The notes under the pieces: generated by a model | What the model saw: the letters and a program-made list of their open reading frames with translations, nothing else | The model's database searches: none | Told to the model about the DNA's origin: nothing | Assembly (NCBI RefSeq): GCF_002952215.1 | Contig: NZ_CP022600.1 | Location: forward strand, 2,852,001 to 2,916,000 | Direction of reading: 5' to 3' | From: Porphyrobacter sp. HT-58-2 | GTDB taxonomy: Bacteria > Pseudomonadota > Alphaproteobacteria > Sphingomonadales > Sphingomonadaceae | DNA length: 64,000 bases | Shown: piece after piece, positions 35,495 to 44,408 of the stretch | Position numbering within the stretch: the first letter of the stretch is position 1 | Layout of the letters: every line of letters begins with the position of its first letter | Made by a program: the position numbers and the translations under genes

Positions 35495-35911
35495 GGAAGC
35501 TCCTCTCCAAAAATCCCGCAACCCCGGTGCCTTTCCAGGCGCGCATTGTAATTATGCGCTCTCTCCCGTGGTCGTGAGGCGGAGTGATAAGCCAGCAAAA
35601 GCCGAGCGACAAGCCGCAGACCCGCGCTTTTGCTGGACTGAGCGGGCTTATGTTGCGCAAGAGTCACACAGGAAAGACCGATCGCAAACCGCCTTGCACC
35701 CCCGGCGCTTGCCCCCGGAGCGCACCCCTGCTAGGCGCGCCGGCAATGTTGCAACGCAACAACCCTGATGATCTGCGGCTGATGCCGTAGCGTCAGGGAT
35801 TGTCGCCAACCCGCCACAAACACCGCCTAACCCAGCGCGCCCACGCGGCGTTGCCCCTGTCCCCTGCCCCGGACGACCAGCGTCCGGCTTTTCACCGGAA
35901 GTTTTTCGCGC
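35495..35911. other. intergenic region between TonB receptor and typA
   Basis: These 417 bases separate two divergent genes. I see no convincing gene in them. They contain short palindromes, for example TGTTGC/GCAACA at 35747-35761, and presumably both promoters. GGAAG at ten bases before 35912 is the likely typA ribosome-binding site. Confidence 0.6.
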
Positions 35912-37744
35912 ATGTCGTCCGCCCTCAGAAATATCGCGATTATCGCCCACGTTGACCATGGCAAGACCACGCTGGTCGATCAGCTGTTCCGCCAGTCGGG
36001 GACTTTCCGCGACAACCAGCGGGTCGAGGAACGCGCGATGGATTCGGGCGATCTCGAAAAGGAACGCGGGATCACCATTCTCGCCAAGTGCACCAGCGTC
36101 GAATGGGAGCAGGACGGCGCGACAACCCGCATCAACATCGTCGACACCCCCGGCCACGCCGATTTCGGCGCCGAGGTGGAGCGCATCCTCTCGATGGTCG
36201 ACGGCGTGATCCTGCTGGTCGACAGCGCGGAAGGCGCGATGCCGCAGACCAAGTTCGTGACCGGCAAGGCGCTCGCGCTCGGCCTCAAGCCCATCGTCGT
36301 CGTCAACAAGATCGACCGTCCCGATGGCCGCCCGCAGGAAGTGCTGGACGAGGTGTTCGATCTGTTCGTCAGCTTGGATGCCAATGACGAACAGCTCGAT
36401 TTCCCCGTGCTCTACGCCTCGGGCCGCGAAGGCTATGCCAGCGAAGACGCCGACGCGCGCAGCGGCACCCTTGCCCCGCTGTTCGCCAAGATCATCGAGC
36501 ATGTGCCCGCCCCCGGCCTCGATCCGGACGCCAAGTTCGCCTTCCTTGCGACCTTGCTTGACCGCGACAATTTCATGGGCCGCGTGCTGACAGGCCGCGT
36601 GCAATCGGGCACGATCAAGGTCAATGATCCGATCCACGCCATCGATATGGACGGCAAGGTGATCGAAACCGGCCGTGCGACCAAGCTTATGAGCTTCGAC
36701 GGGCTGGAGCGCGTGCCGGTGGACGTGGCGCGAGCGGGCGACATCATCGCGCTGGCCGGCCTCGAAAAGGCGACCGTCGCCAACACCATCTGCGATCCTT
36801 CGGTCACCGAACCCATCGCCGCCCAGCCGATCGATCCGCCGACGCTCGCCATGCGCTTTTCGGTCAACGACAGCCCGCTTGCGGGCCGCGAGGGCAGCAA
36901 GGTCACCAGCCGCATGATCCGCGACCGTCTGCTTCGCGAGGCGGAAACCAACGTCGCCATCCGCGTCACTGAAAGCGAAGACAAAGACAGTTTCGAAGTC
37001 GCCGGGCGCGGCGAATTGCAGCTCGGCGTGCTGATCGAGACGATGCGCCGTGAAGGCTTCGAACTCGGTATCAGCCGCCCGCGCGTGCTGTTCCGCGAGG
37101 AAGACGGCAAGCGCATGGAGCCTTACGAAACCGTCGTCATCGACGTGGATGACGAACATTCAGGCACGGTCGTCGAGAAGATGCAGCGCCGCAAGGCCGA
37201 CCTTGCCGAAATGCGCCCCTCGGGCCAGGGCAAGACCCGCATCACCTTCTCGGCACCCAGCCGGGGCCTGATCGGCTACCATGGCGAATTCCTGTCCGAC
37301 ACGCGCGGCACCGGGATCATGAACCGCCTGTTCGAGAAGTACGGCCCCTATAAGGGCCCGATTGAAGGCCGCATCAATGGCGTGCTGATCTCCAACGGCG
37401 ACGGCGAGGCGGTGGCCTATGCGCTCAATTCGCTGGAGGAACGCGGCACCCTGTTCATCTCGCCCCAGATGAAGGTCTATGAAGGCATGGTGATCGGCGA
37501 GAACGCCAAGCCCGATGATCTTGAAGTGAACCCGCTGAAGGCCAAGCAGCTCACCAACATCCGCTCATCGGGCAAGGATGACGCGATCCGCCTGACCCCG
37601 CCGCGGCGCATGAGCCTCGAACAGGCGATCGCCTATATCGACGATGACGAGATGGTCGAAGTCACCCCGCAGTCGATCCGCCTGCGCAAGGCGCTGCTCT
37701 GTCCGCACGAGCGCAAAAAGGCCAAGCGCAAGAAGGAAGATTGA
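35912..37744 (+). CDS. typA: translational GTPase TypA/BipA
   Basis: BipA binds 70S ribosomes and assists 50S assembly and stress adaptation. The 610-residue protein starts [25 protein letters not shown] with the G1 loop, and has G2 region [10 protein letters not shown]3 [15 protein letters not shown]4 [10 protein letters not shown], then EF-G-like domains III and V, and the BipA-specific C-terminal domain ([35 protein letters not shown]). The length is normal. It is monocistronic and followed by a hairpin. Confidence 0.97.
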   Translation: MSSALRNIAIIAHVDHGKTTLVDQLFRQSGTFRDNQRVEERAMDSGDLEKERGITILAKCTSVEWEQDGATTRINIVDTPGHADFGAEVERILSMVDGVILLVDSAEGAMPQTKFVTGKALALGLKPIVVVNKIDRPDGRPQEVLDEVFDLFVSLDANDEQLDFPVLYASGREGYASEDADARSGTLAPLFAKIIEHVPAPGLDPDAKFAFLATLLDRDNFMGRVLTGRVQSGTIKVNDPIHAIDMDGKVIETGRATKLMSFDGLERVPVDVARAGDIIALAGLEKATVANTICDPSVTEPIAAQPIDPPTLAMRFSVNDSPLAGREGSKVTSRMIRDRLLREAETNVAIRVTESEDKDSFEVAGRGELQLGVLIETMRREGFELGISRPRVLFREEDGKRMEPYETVVIDVDDEHSGTVVEKMQRRKADLAEMRPSGQGKTRITFSAPSRGLIGYHGEFLSDTRGTGIMNRLFEKYGPYKGPIEGRINGVLISNGDGEAVAYALNSLEERGTLFISPQMKVYEGMVIGENAKPDDLEVNPLKAKQLTNIRSSGKDDAIRLTPPRRMSLEQAIAYIDDDEMVEVTPQSIRLRKALLCPHERKKAKRKKED

Positions 37745-37757
37745 GGCACTTCGGCAA

Positions 37758-37782
37758 TGGCCGGAGCAATGCGCTCCGGCCA
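37758..37782 (+). terminator. hairpin downstream of typA
   Basis: TGGCCGGAGC at 37758-37767 and GCTCCGGCCA at 37773-37782 form a perfect 10-bp stem with a 5-base loop. There is no T-run after it, so it may stabilise the 3' end rather than terminate alone. Confidence 0.5.
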
Positions 37783-37919
37783 GCGCATACGACATATTCT
37801 TGCCCGCGCCATGCCTTGCGGGACAGGTTTTTAGCTGAATCGAGGCCGTCGGGGGCAATCCTTGCGAATTGGGGGACGGCTGTGGCCATTCCCGCCTGCG
37901 CTTGTTACCCCCGCTGCCC

Positions 37920-39389
37920 ATGAACAGTGCAACCCTCGCCAGTCTCGCCGCTTACTTCGTCCTCATGCTCGCCATCGGGCTTTATGCCTGGCGCAAATCC
38001 ACCGGGGATTCCGAAGGCTATCTGCTGGCCGGACGCAACCTGCCGCCTTCGGTCGCCGCGCTTTCGGCGGGTGCCAGCGACATGTCGGGCTGGCTGCTGC
38101 TCGGCCTGCCGGGCGCGCTTTATGCCGCCGGCCTGGTCGAAGCGTGGATCGGGATCGGGCTGTTCCTTGGCGCGGTGGCCAACTGGATCATTGTCGCCCC
38201 GCGCCTGCGCGAACAGACCCAGCGGCTGGGCAATGCGCTGACGATCCCGCAATTCCTCGCCAACCGCTTCCCCGAAAGCGGGACGATGCTGCGCGTCACC
38301 TCGGCGGTGATCGTGGTTGCCTTCTTCACCGTCTACACCGCTGCTGGACTGGTGGGCGGTGGCAAGCTGTTCGAGACCGCCTTTGCCGGGATCCTGCCGA
38401 ACACGATGTTCTCCGACTACATGCTCGGCATCCTGATCACGGCGGGGATCGTGCTGGCCTATACCATGATTGGCGGGTTCCTTGCCGTCAGCCTGACCGA
38501 TTTCGTGCAAGGCCTGATCATGATGGGGGCGCTGATCATCATGCCGCTGGTGGTGATGTTCGGCCCCGGAGGCAGCGCGGGCGGATCGCTGAGCGAGGTG
38601 CCGGTCGAAGGGTTCCTCGATCTCACTCACGGCCTCACCGCGATCGGCTTCATCAGCGCGGTGACCTGGGGCCTCGGCTATTTCGGCCAGCCGCATATCA
38701 TCGTGCGCTTCATGGCGATCGACAAGGTGAAGAACGTGCCGCGCGCCGCGGCTTTCGGGCTTGGCTGGATGGGGATTGCACTGGCGGGCTCGATCGGGCT
38801 GGGGCTGGCGGGCCGCGCCTATGTCGAGCGCAACGGGCTGGTGGTGGACGACCCGGAAACGATCTTCATCGTCATGGCCCAGCTGCTGTTCCATCCGGCG
38901 GTGACCGGCTTTCTCTATGCCGCACTGCTGGCCGCGATCATGAGCACGATTTCATCGCAGCTGCTGGTGTCCTCCTCGTCGCTGACCGAGGACTTCTATC
39001 GCCTGTTCCTGCGCCGCAACGCCTCGGAAGCCGAGGCGGTCAATGTCAGCCGCATCGCTGTGGCACTGGTCGCAATTGCTGCCTGCGTGCTGGCGAGCGA
39101 CCCGAACAGCGAGGTGCTGGGGCTTGTTGCCAACGCCTGGGCGGGTTTCGGCGCAGCCTTCGGCCCGCTGATCCTGCTGGCACTGACATGGGATCGGATG
39201 ACCGGCGCGGGCGCGGTGGCAGGTCTGGTGACCGGCGCGGGCGTGGTCGCAGGGTGGATCGCGCTGGGTTGGAACAAGGCGTTTCTGGGCGGCCCTGGGC
39301 TCTATGAAATCGTCCCAGGCTTTGCCGCGGCGCTGGGCGCGATCATCCTCGTCAGCATGGCGACCGGGAAAAGGCCCGGCGCAATGTAA
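37920..39389 (+). CDS. putP: sodium/proline symporter
   Basis: PutP imports proline with Na+. The 489-residue protein has the SSS-family core with about 13 membrane helices: YLLAGRNLPPSVAALSAGASDMSGWLLLGLPGALYAAGL (helix 2 region with the sodium-binding Ser/Asp), SGTMLRVTSAVIVVAFFTVYTAAGLVGGGKLF, AVTWGLGYFGQPHIIVRFMAI, and MSTISSQLLVSSSSLTEDFY, all matching PutP rather than other SSS members. The ATG at 37920 follows a long 5' gap with no strong ribosome-binding site. No putA gene is nearby. Confidence 0.93.
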   Translation: MNSATLASLAAYFVLMLAIGLYAWRKSTGDSEGYLLAGRNLPPSVAALSAGASDMSGWLLLGLPGALYAAGLVEAWIGIGLFLGAVANWIIVAPRLREQTQRLGNALTIPQFLANRFPESGTMLRVTSAVIVVAFFTVYTAAGLVGGGKLFETAFAGILPNTMFSDYMLGILITAGIVLAYTMIGGFLAVSLTDFVQGLIMMGALIIMPLVVMFGPGGSAGGSLSEVPVEGFLDLTHGLTAIGFISAVTWGLGYFGQPHIIVRFMAIDKVKNVPRAAAFGLGWMGIALAGSIGLGLAGRAYVERNGLVVDDPETIFIVMAQLLFHPAVTGFLYAALLAAIMSTISSQLLVSSSSLTEDFYRLFLRRNASEAEAVNVSRIAVALVAIAACVLASDPNSEVLGLVANAWAGFGAAFGPLILLALTWDRMTGAGAVAGLVTGAGVVAGWIALGWNKAFLGGPGLYEIVPGFAAALGAIILVSMATGKRPGAM

Positions 39390-39458
39390 CCATCCGTGCC
39401 GCGTCCGCGAACGAGGCTGAGGTCATTGCCCTTCCCTCCGGTCGCAGCATGACGCATA

Positions 39459-39878
39459 ATGCGCCGTGGGGAGGGTGGAGCGACGGCCGACGACGCAGAA
39501 AAGGCAGCACGGATCACCGGGCTTGGCGGGGTATTCTATGTCGTACGCGATCCCGAGGCGACCCGTGCATGGTACCGCGAGACGCTTGGGATTGACGGCC
39601 CCTATGGCCCGCAATTCGCCTGGGCCGATGAACCCAAGCAGCAACCCTATTCTCTCGTCAGCCATTTTGCCGATGACGAATACATCAAGCCTGGCAAGGG
39701 CGGCTTCATGATCAACCTGCGGGTCGATGACTGCGACGGCTTTGTCGCAGGCCTCAAGGCCAAGGGCGTCGAGATTCTGGGCGAGACCGACGAGGGCTAC
39801 GGCAAGTTTGCCTGGCTGCTCGATCCCGACGGGGTAAAGATCGAATTGTGGGAACAGGTGGCAGACGAATTGCCCTAG
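39459..39878 (+). CDS. VOC-family (glyoxalase/dioxygenase-like) protein
   Basis: The 139-residue protein is a single vicinal-oxygen-chelate domain: ITGLGGVFYVVRDPEATRAWYRETLGIDG, FMINLRVDDCDGFVAGLKAKGVEILGETDEGYGKFAWLLDPDGVKIELWEQV. The Glu of IELWE is the usual second metal ligand, while the first (often His) is replaced by Val/Phe around GVFYVV, so metal use is doubtful. The ATG at 39459 lacks a good ribosome-binding site, so the true start may differ. Substrate unknown; probably a glyoxalase/bleomycin-resistance-like protein. Confidence 0.85.
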   Translation: MRRGEGGATADDAEKAARITGLGGVFYVVRDPEATRAWYRETLGIDGPYGPQFAWADEPKQQPYSLVSHFADDEYIKPGKGGFMINLRVDDCDGFVAGLKAKGVEILGETDEGYGKFAWLLDPDGVKIELWEQVADELP

Positions 39879-39963
39879 GGGTTTCCCCCAAGCCTGCCGC
39901 AAGCATCGCTTGGGCAAGGTTGTTTCCAGCATGTTAACCATTCCTGCGTCATATTCCCTAGGT

Positions 39964-40698
39964 ATGACACGCAGGAGCACCATTAGCGCAGCAGCGCTTG
40001 CGGCAGCCACGCTGGTTTTGGCGGGGTGCGGCTCGCTCATCCCCGGCGGCAGCGGCGGCGCAGCACCGGGCAGCGCGAGCCAGAGCGCCCGCGGACCTGT
40101 GTCCCGCCCGGCGATGCCGGTGGCCTCGGCCCCGCGCAGCCTTGACCCGCGCAGCGGCGCTGAAGCCGGGTGTCTTGCCGATCTGGGCGCGAGCGGGGCG
40201 CGGTTCGATCCCCTGCCCGATACCTATGCTGCGCCGGGCTGCAACAAGCTTGGCACGGTGCAGTTGATGGCGCTGGCGGGTGACCGCGCGCCGGTCAGCA
40301 TCAGCAATCTCGGCCCGGTGCAATGCGGCGTGGCCAAGGCCTTCGGCGACTGGGCGCGCTTTGGCGTGGACCGCGCCGCGCGCCAGATCCTCGGCAGTCC
40401 GGTGGTGCGGATCGAGACGATGGGCTCCTATGCCTGCCGCAACGTGGCCGGAACCGAGCGTCGTTCGGCCCACGCCCGCGCCGAGGCGATCGATGTTGCG
40501 GGCTTCGTGCTGGCTGACGGGCGGCGCATCGTGCTCAAGCGTGACTGGAACGGCGGGGATGCGGCCACGCGGGAATTCCTGCGGGTGGTGCATCGCAGCG
40601 CCTGCAAACGGTTCGGCACCGTGCTCGGCCCGGAATACAATGCCGCGCACGAGGATCACTTCCACCTCGAAGGGACGGGCGCGAAGTTCTGCCGCTAA
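39964..40698 (+). CDS. extensin-like domain lipoprotein
   Basis: The 244-residue product has a lipoprotein signal (AALAAATLVLAGCGS), a low-complexity Gly/Ser/Pro linker (residues about 25-65), and an extensin-like C-terminal domain: CLADLGASGARFDPLP, CNKLGTVQLMAL, GPVQCGVAKAFGDWARFGVDRAAR, GSYACRNV, SAHARAEAIDVAGFVLADGRRIVLKRDW and the ending NAAHEDHFHLEGTGAKFCR. Several Cys probably form disulfides, and the HEDHFHLE motif suggests a metal site like that of LAS-type peptidases. Periplasmic, possibly acting on the cell wall. Function not demonstrated. Confidence 0.9.
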   Translation: MTRRSTISAAALAAATLVLAGCGSLIPGGSGGAAPGSASQSARGPVSRPAMPVASAPRSLDPRSGAEAGCLADLGASGARFDPLPDTYAAPGCNKLGTVQLMALAGDRAPVSISNLGPVQCGVAKAFGDWARFGVDRAARQILGSPVVRIETMGSYACRNVAGTERRSAHARAEAIDVAGFVLADGRRIVLKRDWNGGDAATREFLRVVHRSACKRFGTVLGPEYNAAHEDHFHLEGTGAKFCR

Positions 40699-40908
40699 CC
40701 GGCTGGGATCAACCGGTGCCTCCGGCAGGGCGCAAAACCGCGATCCCGAGCGTTCGGCCCTGAGCACGCGTTTCGGACAAGGCGTCATGGCCCTTTGTGG
40801 GCACCGCGTGCCGGTCCTGCCGCACTGCACTTGCCATGCCCCCGAAAGCAATGACGGCTCCGGCGCAGGAATGCCACGCCGAAGCCGCCGGGGGGTACCT
40901 TCGATCCA

Positions 40909-40966
40909 ATCCTTTCAGCGTGCCTCGCGTCCCGGAAGGGGTCCGATGCGCGCGGTCTGAAAGGAT
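40909..40966. terminator. inverted repeat between convergent extensin-like and regulator genes
   Basis: ATCCTTTCAG at 40909-40918 and CTGAAAGGAT at 40957-40966 are exact reverse complements separated by 38 GC-rich bases. It lies 210 bases after the extensin-like gene and 21 bases beyond the end of the convergent regulator gene, so it could act as a bidirectional terminator. Confidence 0.4.
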
Positions 40967-40987
40967 CACACCGGAGATGCTGCTGTT

Positions 40988-41608
40988 TCAGGCGCGCAGC
41001 TTGGGTTCGAGCTTCGCCTCCAGCTTGAGGCGCACCGCTTCTGCCGCGTGGCGCGCGCCCAGTTTGGTCATCATGTTGGCGCGGTGAATTTCCACTGTCC
41101 GGGGGCTGATGTCGAGTTCACGCGCAATCGCCTTGTTGCTGCTGCCTTCAGCCAGCCAGTCGAGCACTTCACGTTCCCGCGCCGAAAGCGTCGAGATGCG
41201 GTCGCGCGCCTCGATCATGCGGCGACGGGCGGCGCCGAACTGTTCGGCCTCCTTCTCGATCCGCGCAAGGCAGCGGGTGAAGCGTTCGGGATCAAGCGGC
41301 AGGGCGAGGTAATCGAGCGCGCCTGCCTTGATCGCTTCAACGATGCGGCCCGGACGCGGCTGCACATCGACCGCAATCAGGGGCAGCCAGATGCCCAGCC
41401 GACCGAGCCGTTCGAGGATCATGCTCACGCCGCCATCTTCGGCTGTGTCACGGGCGATCACGATCCCGTCGCGCGGCGGGTGCATGGCGAGTTCCGACAA
41501 ATCGCCGTAGACTTCGCAATGGTGGCCCATCGCAAAGCCGACCCGGGCGAGTTCGGCGCGCTGGCGCGTGCAGGAATCGATGAAGTGGAGGGAGGCTTTG
41601 CGTGTCAT
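40988..41608 (-). CDS. FixJ/NarL-type regulator with an atypical receiver domain
   Basis: The 206-residue protein has a C-terminal LuxR-type helix-turn-helix at residues 140-195 (TLSAREREVLDWLAEGSSNKAIARELDISPRTVEIHRANMMTKLGARH), clearly FixJ-like. The N-terminal domain (1-120) looks like a receiver but lacks key residues: the acidic pair is reduced to FIDS, a single Asp lies in IARD at 51-54, and the Lys expected before Pro is Leu (LALPLD at 101-106). It may not be phosphorylated in the usual way. No histidine kinase is adjacent. The Anbu cluster lies directly upstream on the same strand. Start is the ATG at 41608. Confidence 0.85.
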   Translation of the reverse strand: MTRKASLHFIDSCTRQRAELARVGFAMGHHCEVYGDLSELAMHPPRDGIVIARDTAEDGGVSMILERLGRLGIWLPLIAVDVQPRPGRIVEAIKAGALDYLALPLDPERFTRCLARIEKEAEQFGAARRRMIEARDRISTLSAREREVLDWLAEGSSNKAIARELDISPRTVEIHRANMMTKLGARHAAEAVRLKLEAKLEPKLRA

Positions 41609-41718
41609 GACACAATGTCTGCGCCAACCGCTTACGGGTTTCACGCAAGAGCGCCGCCAATCCGGAGGATTTACAATCACGCAACAAGTTTAATTATATG
41701 AAATATAATACTTATTTA

Positions 41719-41733
41719 TCTCCGTAACGGAGA
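41719..41733 (-). terminator. possible terminator downstream of the Anbu gene
   Basis: TCTCCG/CGGAGA with a 3-base loop lies just past the Anbu stop on the minus strand and is followed by an AT-rich stretch (TAAATAAGTATTATATTTC). The same AT-rich stretch may hold the promoter of the regulator gene. Confidence 0.5.
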
Positions 41734-41748
41734 CATAAGGTTAATCGC

Positions 41749-42495
41749 CTAGGCATCTTCGCTGAAACGATAGGGCGGCAGCGAATGGAAGGCTGATCGC
41801 AGCGCATTCCCCCAACCCGATGAAATCGTGTCAAAATAGGGGTCATCCGCAGTCACCCGGTGTTCGTGCGTGGGGGCAAAGCCATCCTTGGCGATCACCA
41901 GCAGATCAAGCGGCAGGCCGACCGACAGGTTCGCCTTCAGAGTGGAATCGAAACTGACCATCAGCAGCTTGACCGCATCCTCGAAGCTCATCGACTTGTC
42001 GTAACCGCGGATCAGGATCGGACGGCCATACTTGGTCTCACCGATCTGGAAGAACGGGGTGTCCCAGCTCGCCTCGATGAAATTGCCTTCGGGATAGATC
42101 ATGAACAGGCGCGGCTGCATCCCCGCGATCTGCCCGGCAACGATCATGGTCGCAGTAAAGCGCCCCTTGCCGCCATCGCCATTGGCGCTTTGCACATCCT
42201 CGATGGTGGAGCGCAGCAGACGGCCGATTTCGGTGGCGACCTGAAACATGGTCGGCCCCTTCAGCAGCGTGTTGTCCCGCTCCGCCGGAGCCTTGGTACG
42301 TTCTTCCAGCTGGCTGATGACGGCCTGCGTGGTCGCAAGATTGCCTGCGGTCATTACCGCGATCATGCGCTCGCCCGGCACCTGCCAGTGGAACAGCTTG
42401 CGGAAGGTGGAGATGTTGTCGACGCCCGAATTGGTGCGCGTGTCGCTCATCAGCACGAGGCCTTTGTCGAGCACCATGCCAACGCAATAGGTCAT
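41749..42495 (-). CDS. Anbu proteasome-like peptidase
   Basis: The 248-residue protein is an Anbu (ancestral beta subunit) member of the Ntn-hydrolase peptidases: MTYCVGMVLDKGLVLMSDTRTNSGVDNISTFRKLFHW at the N-terminus places Thr2 as the processed nucleophile, and the middle holds AVMTAGNLATTQAVISQLEE and GRPILIRGYDKSMSFEDAVKLLMVSFDSTL. Anbu proteins assemble into HslV-like rings but have no certain unfoldase partner. Transglutaminase, alpha-E and ATP-grasp genes lie upstream on the same strand, the classic Anbu neighbourhood. GAGAGGAT precedes the ATG. Confidence 0.94.
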   Translation of the reverse strand: MTYCVGMVLDKGLVLMSDTRTNSGVDNISTFRKLFHWQVPGERMIAVMTAGNLATTQAVISQLEERTKAPAERDNTLLKGPTMFQVATEIGRLLRSTIEDVQSANGDGGKGRFTATMIVAGQIAGMQPRLFMIYPEGNFIEASWDTPFFQIGETKYGRPILIRGYDKSMSFEDAVKLLMVSFDSTLKANLSVGLPLDLLVIAKDGFAPTHEHRVTADDPYFDTISSGWGNALRSAFHSLPPYRFSEDA

Positions 42496-42587
42496 GCCAT
42501 CATCCTCTCTGTCCGCGTCGTCGCGTGGACGCCTGCCCTAGCGCCAGACAGTCGCGCTGGCAAAGCCGTGCTTAGGCAGGCTTGCGG

Positions 42588-43448
42588 TTATTGTTCCTGC
42601 TGATGTTGCTGCTGGCTCTGACCGCCCGAAGCGACAGCCACCCCCACCGTCAGCATTTCCTCGGCCGCGCCGATGCTGATGCCGGTGATGGGCGCGGCGT
42701 CGCGATAGTCGCTCCCCGTTGCCACACGGACATAGCGTGGGTCAGGACAGATCCCGTTTGAGACATCGAACCCGACCCAGCCCAACCCCTCGACATGGGC
42801 CTCGGCCCAGGCATGGGTGGCTTCCTGTTCGATGCGGTCGTCCATCATCAGATAGCCGCTCACATAGCGCGCCGGAATGCCGCTCGCCCGTGCCGCGCCG
42901 ATAAAGACATGGGCGTGATCCTGACACACCCCATAGCCGTGCTGGACCGCTTCCTCGGCCGTGGTGGCGGTATGGGTGCGCCCGGTTTCATAGGTCACTC
43001 GCTCGCGGATCAGACCCGACAAGGCGTGGAGAAAATCAAGCGGCGCATCCGCCACCCCGCCTGTGCCGCTACCCTGAACCTCGCGCAGCATCGCCCGCAA
43101 CCGTGTACCGGGACGGGTCAGCGGAGTCTGCCGCAGAAAACTCCACAGGGGCAGGTGTCCCGAATGGCGGCCGATGACGCCCGCATTATCCTCCGTCTCG
43201 ACCACGCCTTCACAGGTCACCGTCACCTCGCGTGCGCCGGGGGTCAGGCCGATCAGGGTGACGTGGTTGAAGTGCTGATCATCGTACTGAAGCTCGGCAT
43301 GGGCGTTGTCGAAGGTCATGCGCCATTCGCGGATGCGCTGGCCCTGCGTTTCCTTGGGTGTCAGCCGCAGGCGCTGGAGCGCATGGACCACCGGCTGGGT
43401 GAAGGCATAGTGGGTCGTATGCCGGATCGAGAGGGTCAGGGTGCTCAT
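42588..43448 (-). CDS. transglutaminase-like protease of the Anbu cluster
   Basis: The 286-residue protein has an N-terminal bacterial transglutaminase-like domain (LSIRHTTHYAFTQPVVHALQRLRLTPKETQGQ) and a papain-like transglutaminase core with the catalytic Cys in HGYGVCQDHAHVFIGAARASGIPARYVSGYL, the His in ATHAWAEAHVEGLGWVGFDVSNG and Asp in the latter. This is COG1305. The tail is unusual: GGQSQQQHQQEQ, Gln-rich. It overlaps alpha-E by four bases (ATGA). In the cluster it may cut or form isopeptide or peptide bonds on a tag. Confidence 0.92.
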   Translation of the reverse strand: MSTLTLSIRHTTHYAFTQPVVHALQRLRLTPKETQGQRIREWRMTFDNAHAELQYDDQHFNHVTLIGLTPGAREVTVTCEGVVETEDNAGVIGRHSGHLPLWSFLRQTPLTRPGTRLRAMLREVQGSGTGGVADAPLDFLHALSGLIRERVTYETGRTHTATTAEEAVQHGYGVCQDHAHVFIGAARASGIPARYVSGYLMMDDRIEQEATHAWAEAHVEGLGWVGFDVSNGICPDPRYVRVATGSDYRDAAPITGISIGAAEEMLTVGVAVASGGQSQQQHQQEQ

Positions 43449-44390
43449 TCGTAGAACCGGTAATCCTCGGCAATGGCCTGCGAGATCGCCGCGTTGCGGG
43501 CGAGGAAATCGACCAGGAATTCGTGCAGACCCTGATCGAAGATCTGATCGACGCTGAGATGGCTGATGCGGGTGTCGGCATCGTGCATCAGCGCATTGGA
43601 ACGTCCTTCCACGCCGTGCATCCGCGCCAGCGCGGCCAAGGTTTCGCGCAAGGCATTGCGGCAGAAGGCCAGAGAGCGCGGGAAGCGGTCATCCAGCACC
43701 ACGAATTCGACGATCCCGCGCGCCTCGATCTTCCCGGCGTTGAGCCAGCTATAGACCCGCGCGCCCGCGACTGATCGCAGCACCTGTTCCCACTGTCCGG
43801 TATCAAGGCTCGATCCGACATAGGACAGGGATGGCAGCAGGATGAAATACTTCATGTCGAGGATGCGCGCCGTACTGTCGGCACGTTCGATGAAGGTACC
43901 CGCACGGCTGAAATGGTAGCCCTCGTCGCGCAGGATCGATCCGTCGAATGCACCGTGAACCTGAGTGCCGGCGCGCCGGATCGCGCCCAGCACCTCGCCC
44001 ACCATCGTCTGGCCCACGGGCCGCGCGAGCAGCGTGTCGAGCTTCATCCAGTTGTCGTTGACCGCCTCCCACACGTCAGAGGAAATGTTGATCCGCGCCG
44101 CCGCGCGCATTGCTGCGCACCGCGCCGAACATGGCGCGGATATTGCCGGGATTGGATGGCCCGCGCAGCACGAAGTTCCACACCGACAGCCCATCATAGC
44201 TGTCATGCGCGGCTTCGAACGGCTGTTGCAGGCCAAGCGTCGCTATGACCGAACGCCATTCGGCCTCGGCCGTCACCAGATCGCGGGTCAGCGCCATGCG
44301 CAACGCGGCTTCCAGAAGGCGGGCGGTGTTTTCGGCCCGCTCAAGATAGCGGAACATCCAGAACAGGCTGTTGGCGGTGCGGCCTAGCAT
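43445..44390 (-). pseudogene. alpha-E domain protein of the Anbu cluster, broken by a one-base frameshift
   Basis: From the ATG at 44390 the frame reads MLGRTANSLFWMFRYLERAE NTARLLEAALRM in two blocks, a typical alpha-E (COG2307) N-terminus, and goes off frame in the G/C run at 44093-44109. The rest of the protein (NISSDVWEAVNDNWMKLDTLL, SILRDEGYHFSRAGTFIERADSTARILDMKYFIL, FCRNALRETLAALARM) continues in another frame to the stop at 43445. Removing one G from GCGCGCGGCGGCGCG gives an uninterrupted match reading NARAARINISSDVW. It is either an inactivated gene or a base error. The stop overlaps the transglutaminase start. Confidence 0.85.
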
Positions 44391-44408
44391 GGTGTCTCGT
44401 TCCCCATC

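Noticed and set aside
33047..35551. Long plus-strand open frame (834 codons) across the TonB-receptor gene
   Set aside because: It is the antisense shadow of a confident receptor gene. Its product has no domain and is rich in Arg, Glu and Gly, as expected of a GC-rich reverse frame.
35648..37159. Long minus-strand frame opposite typA
   Set aside because: Antisense of a certain typA gene.
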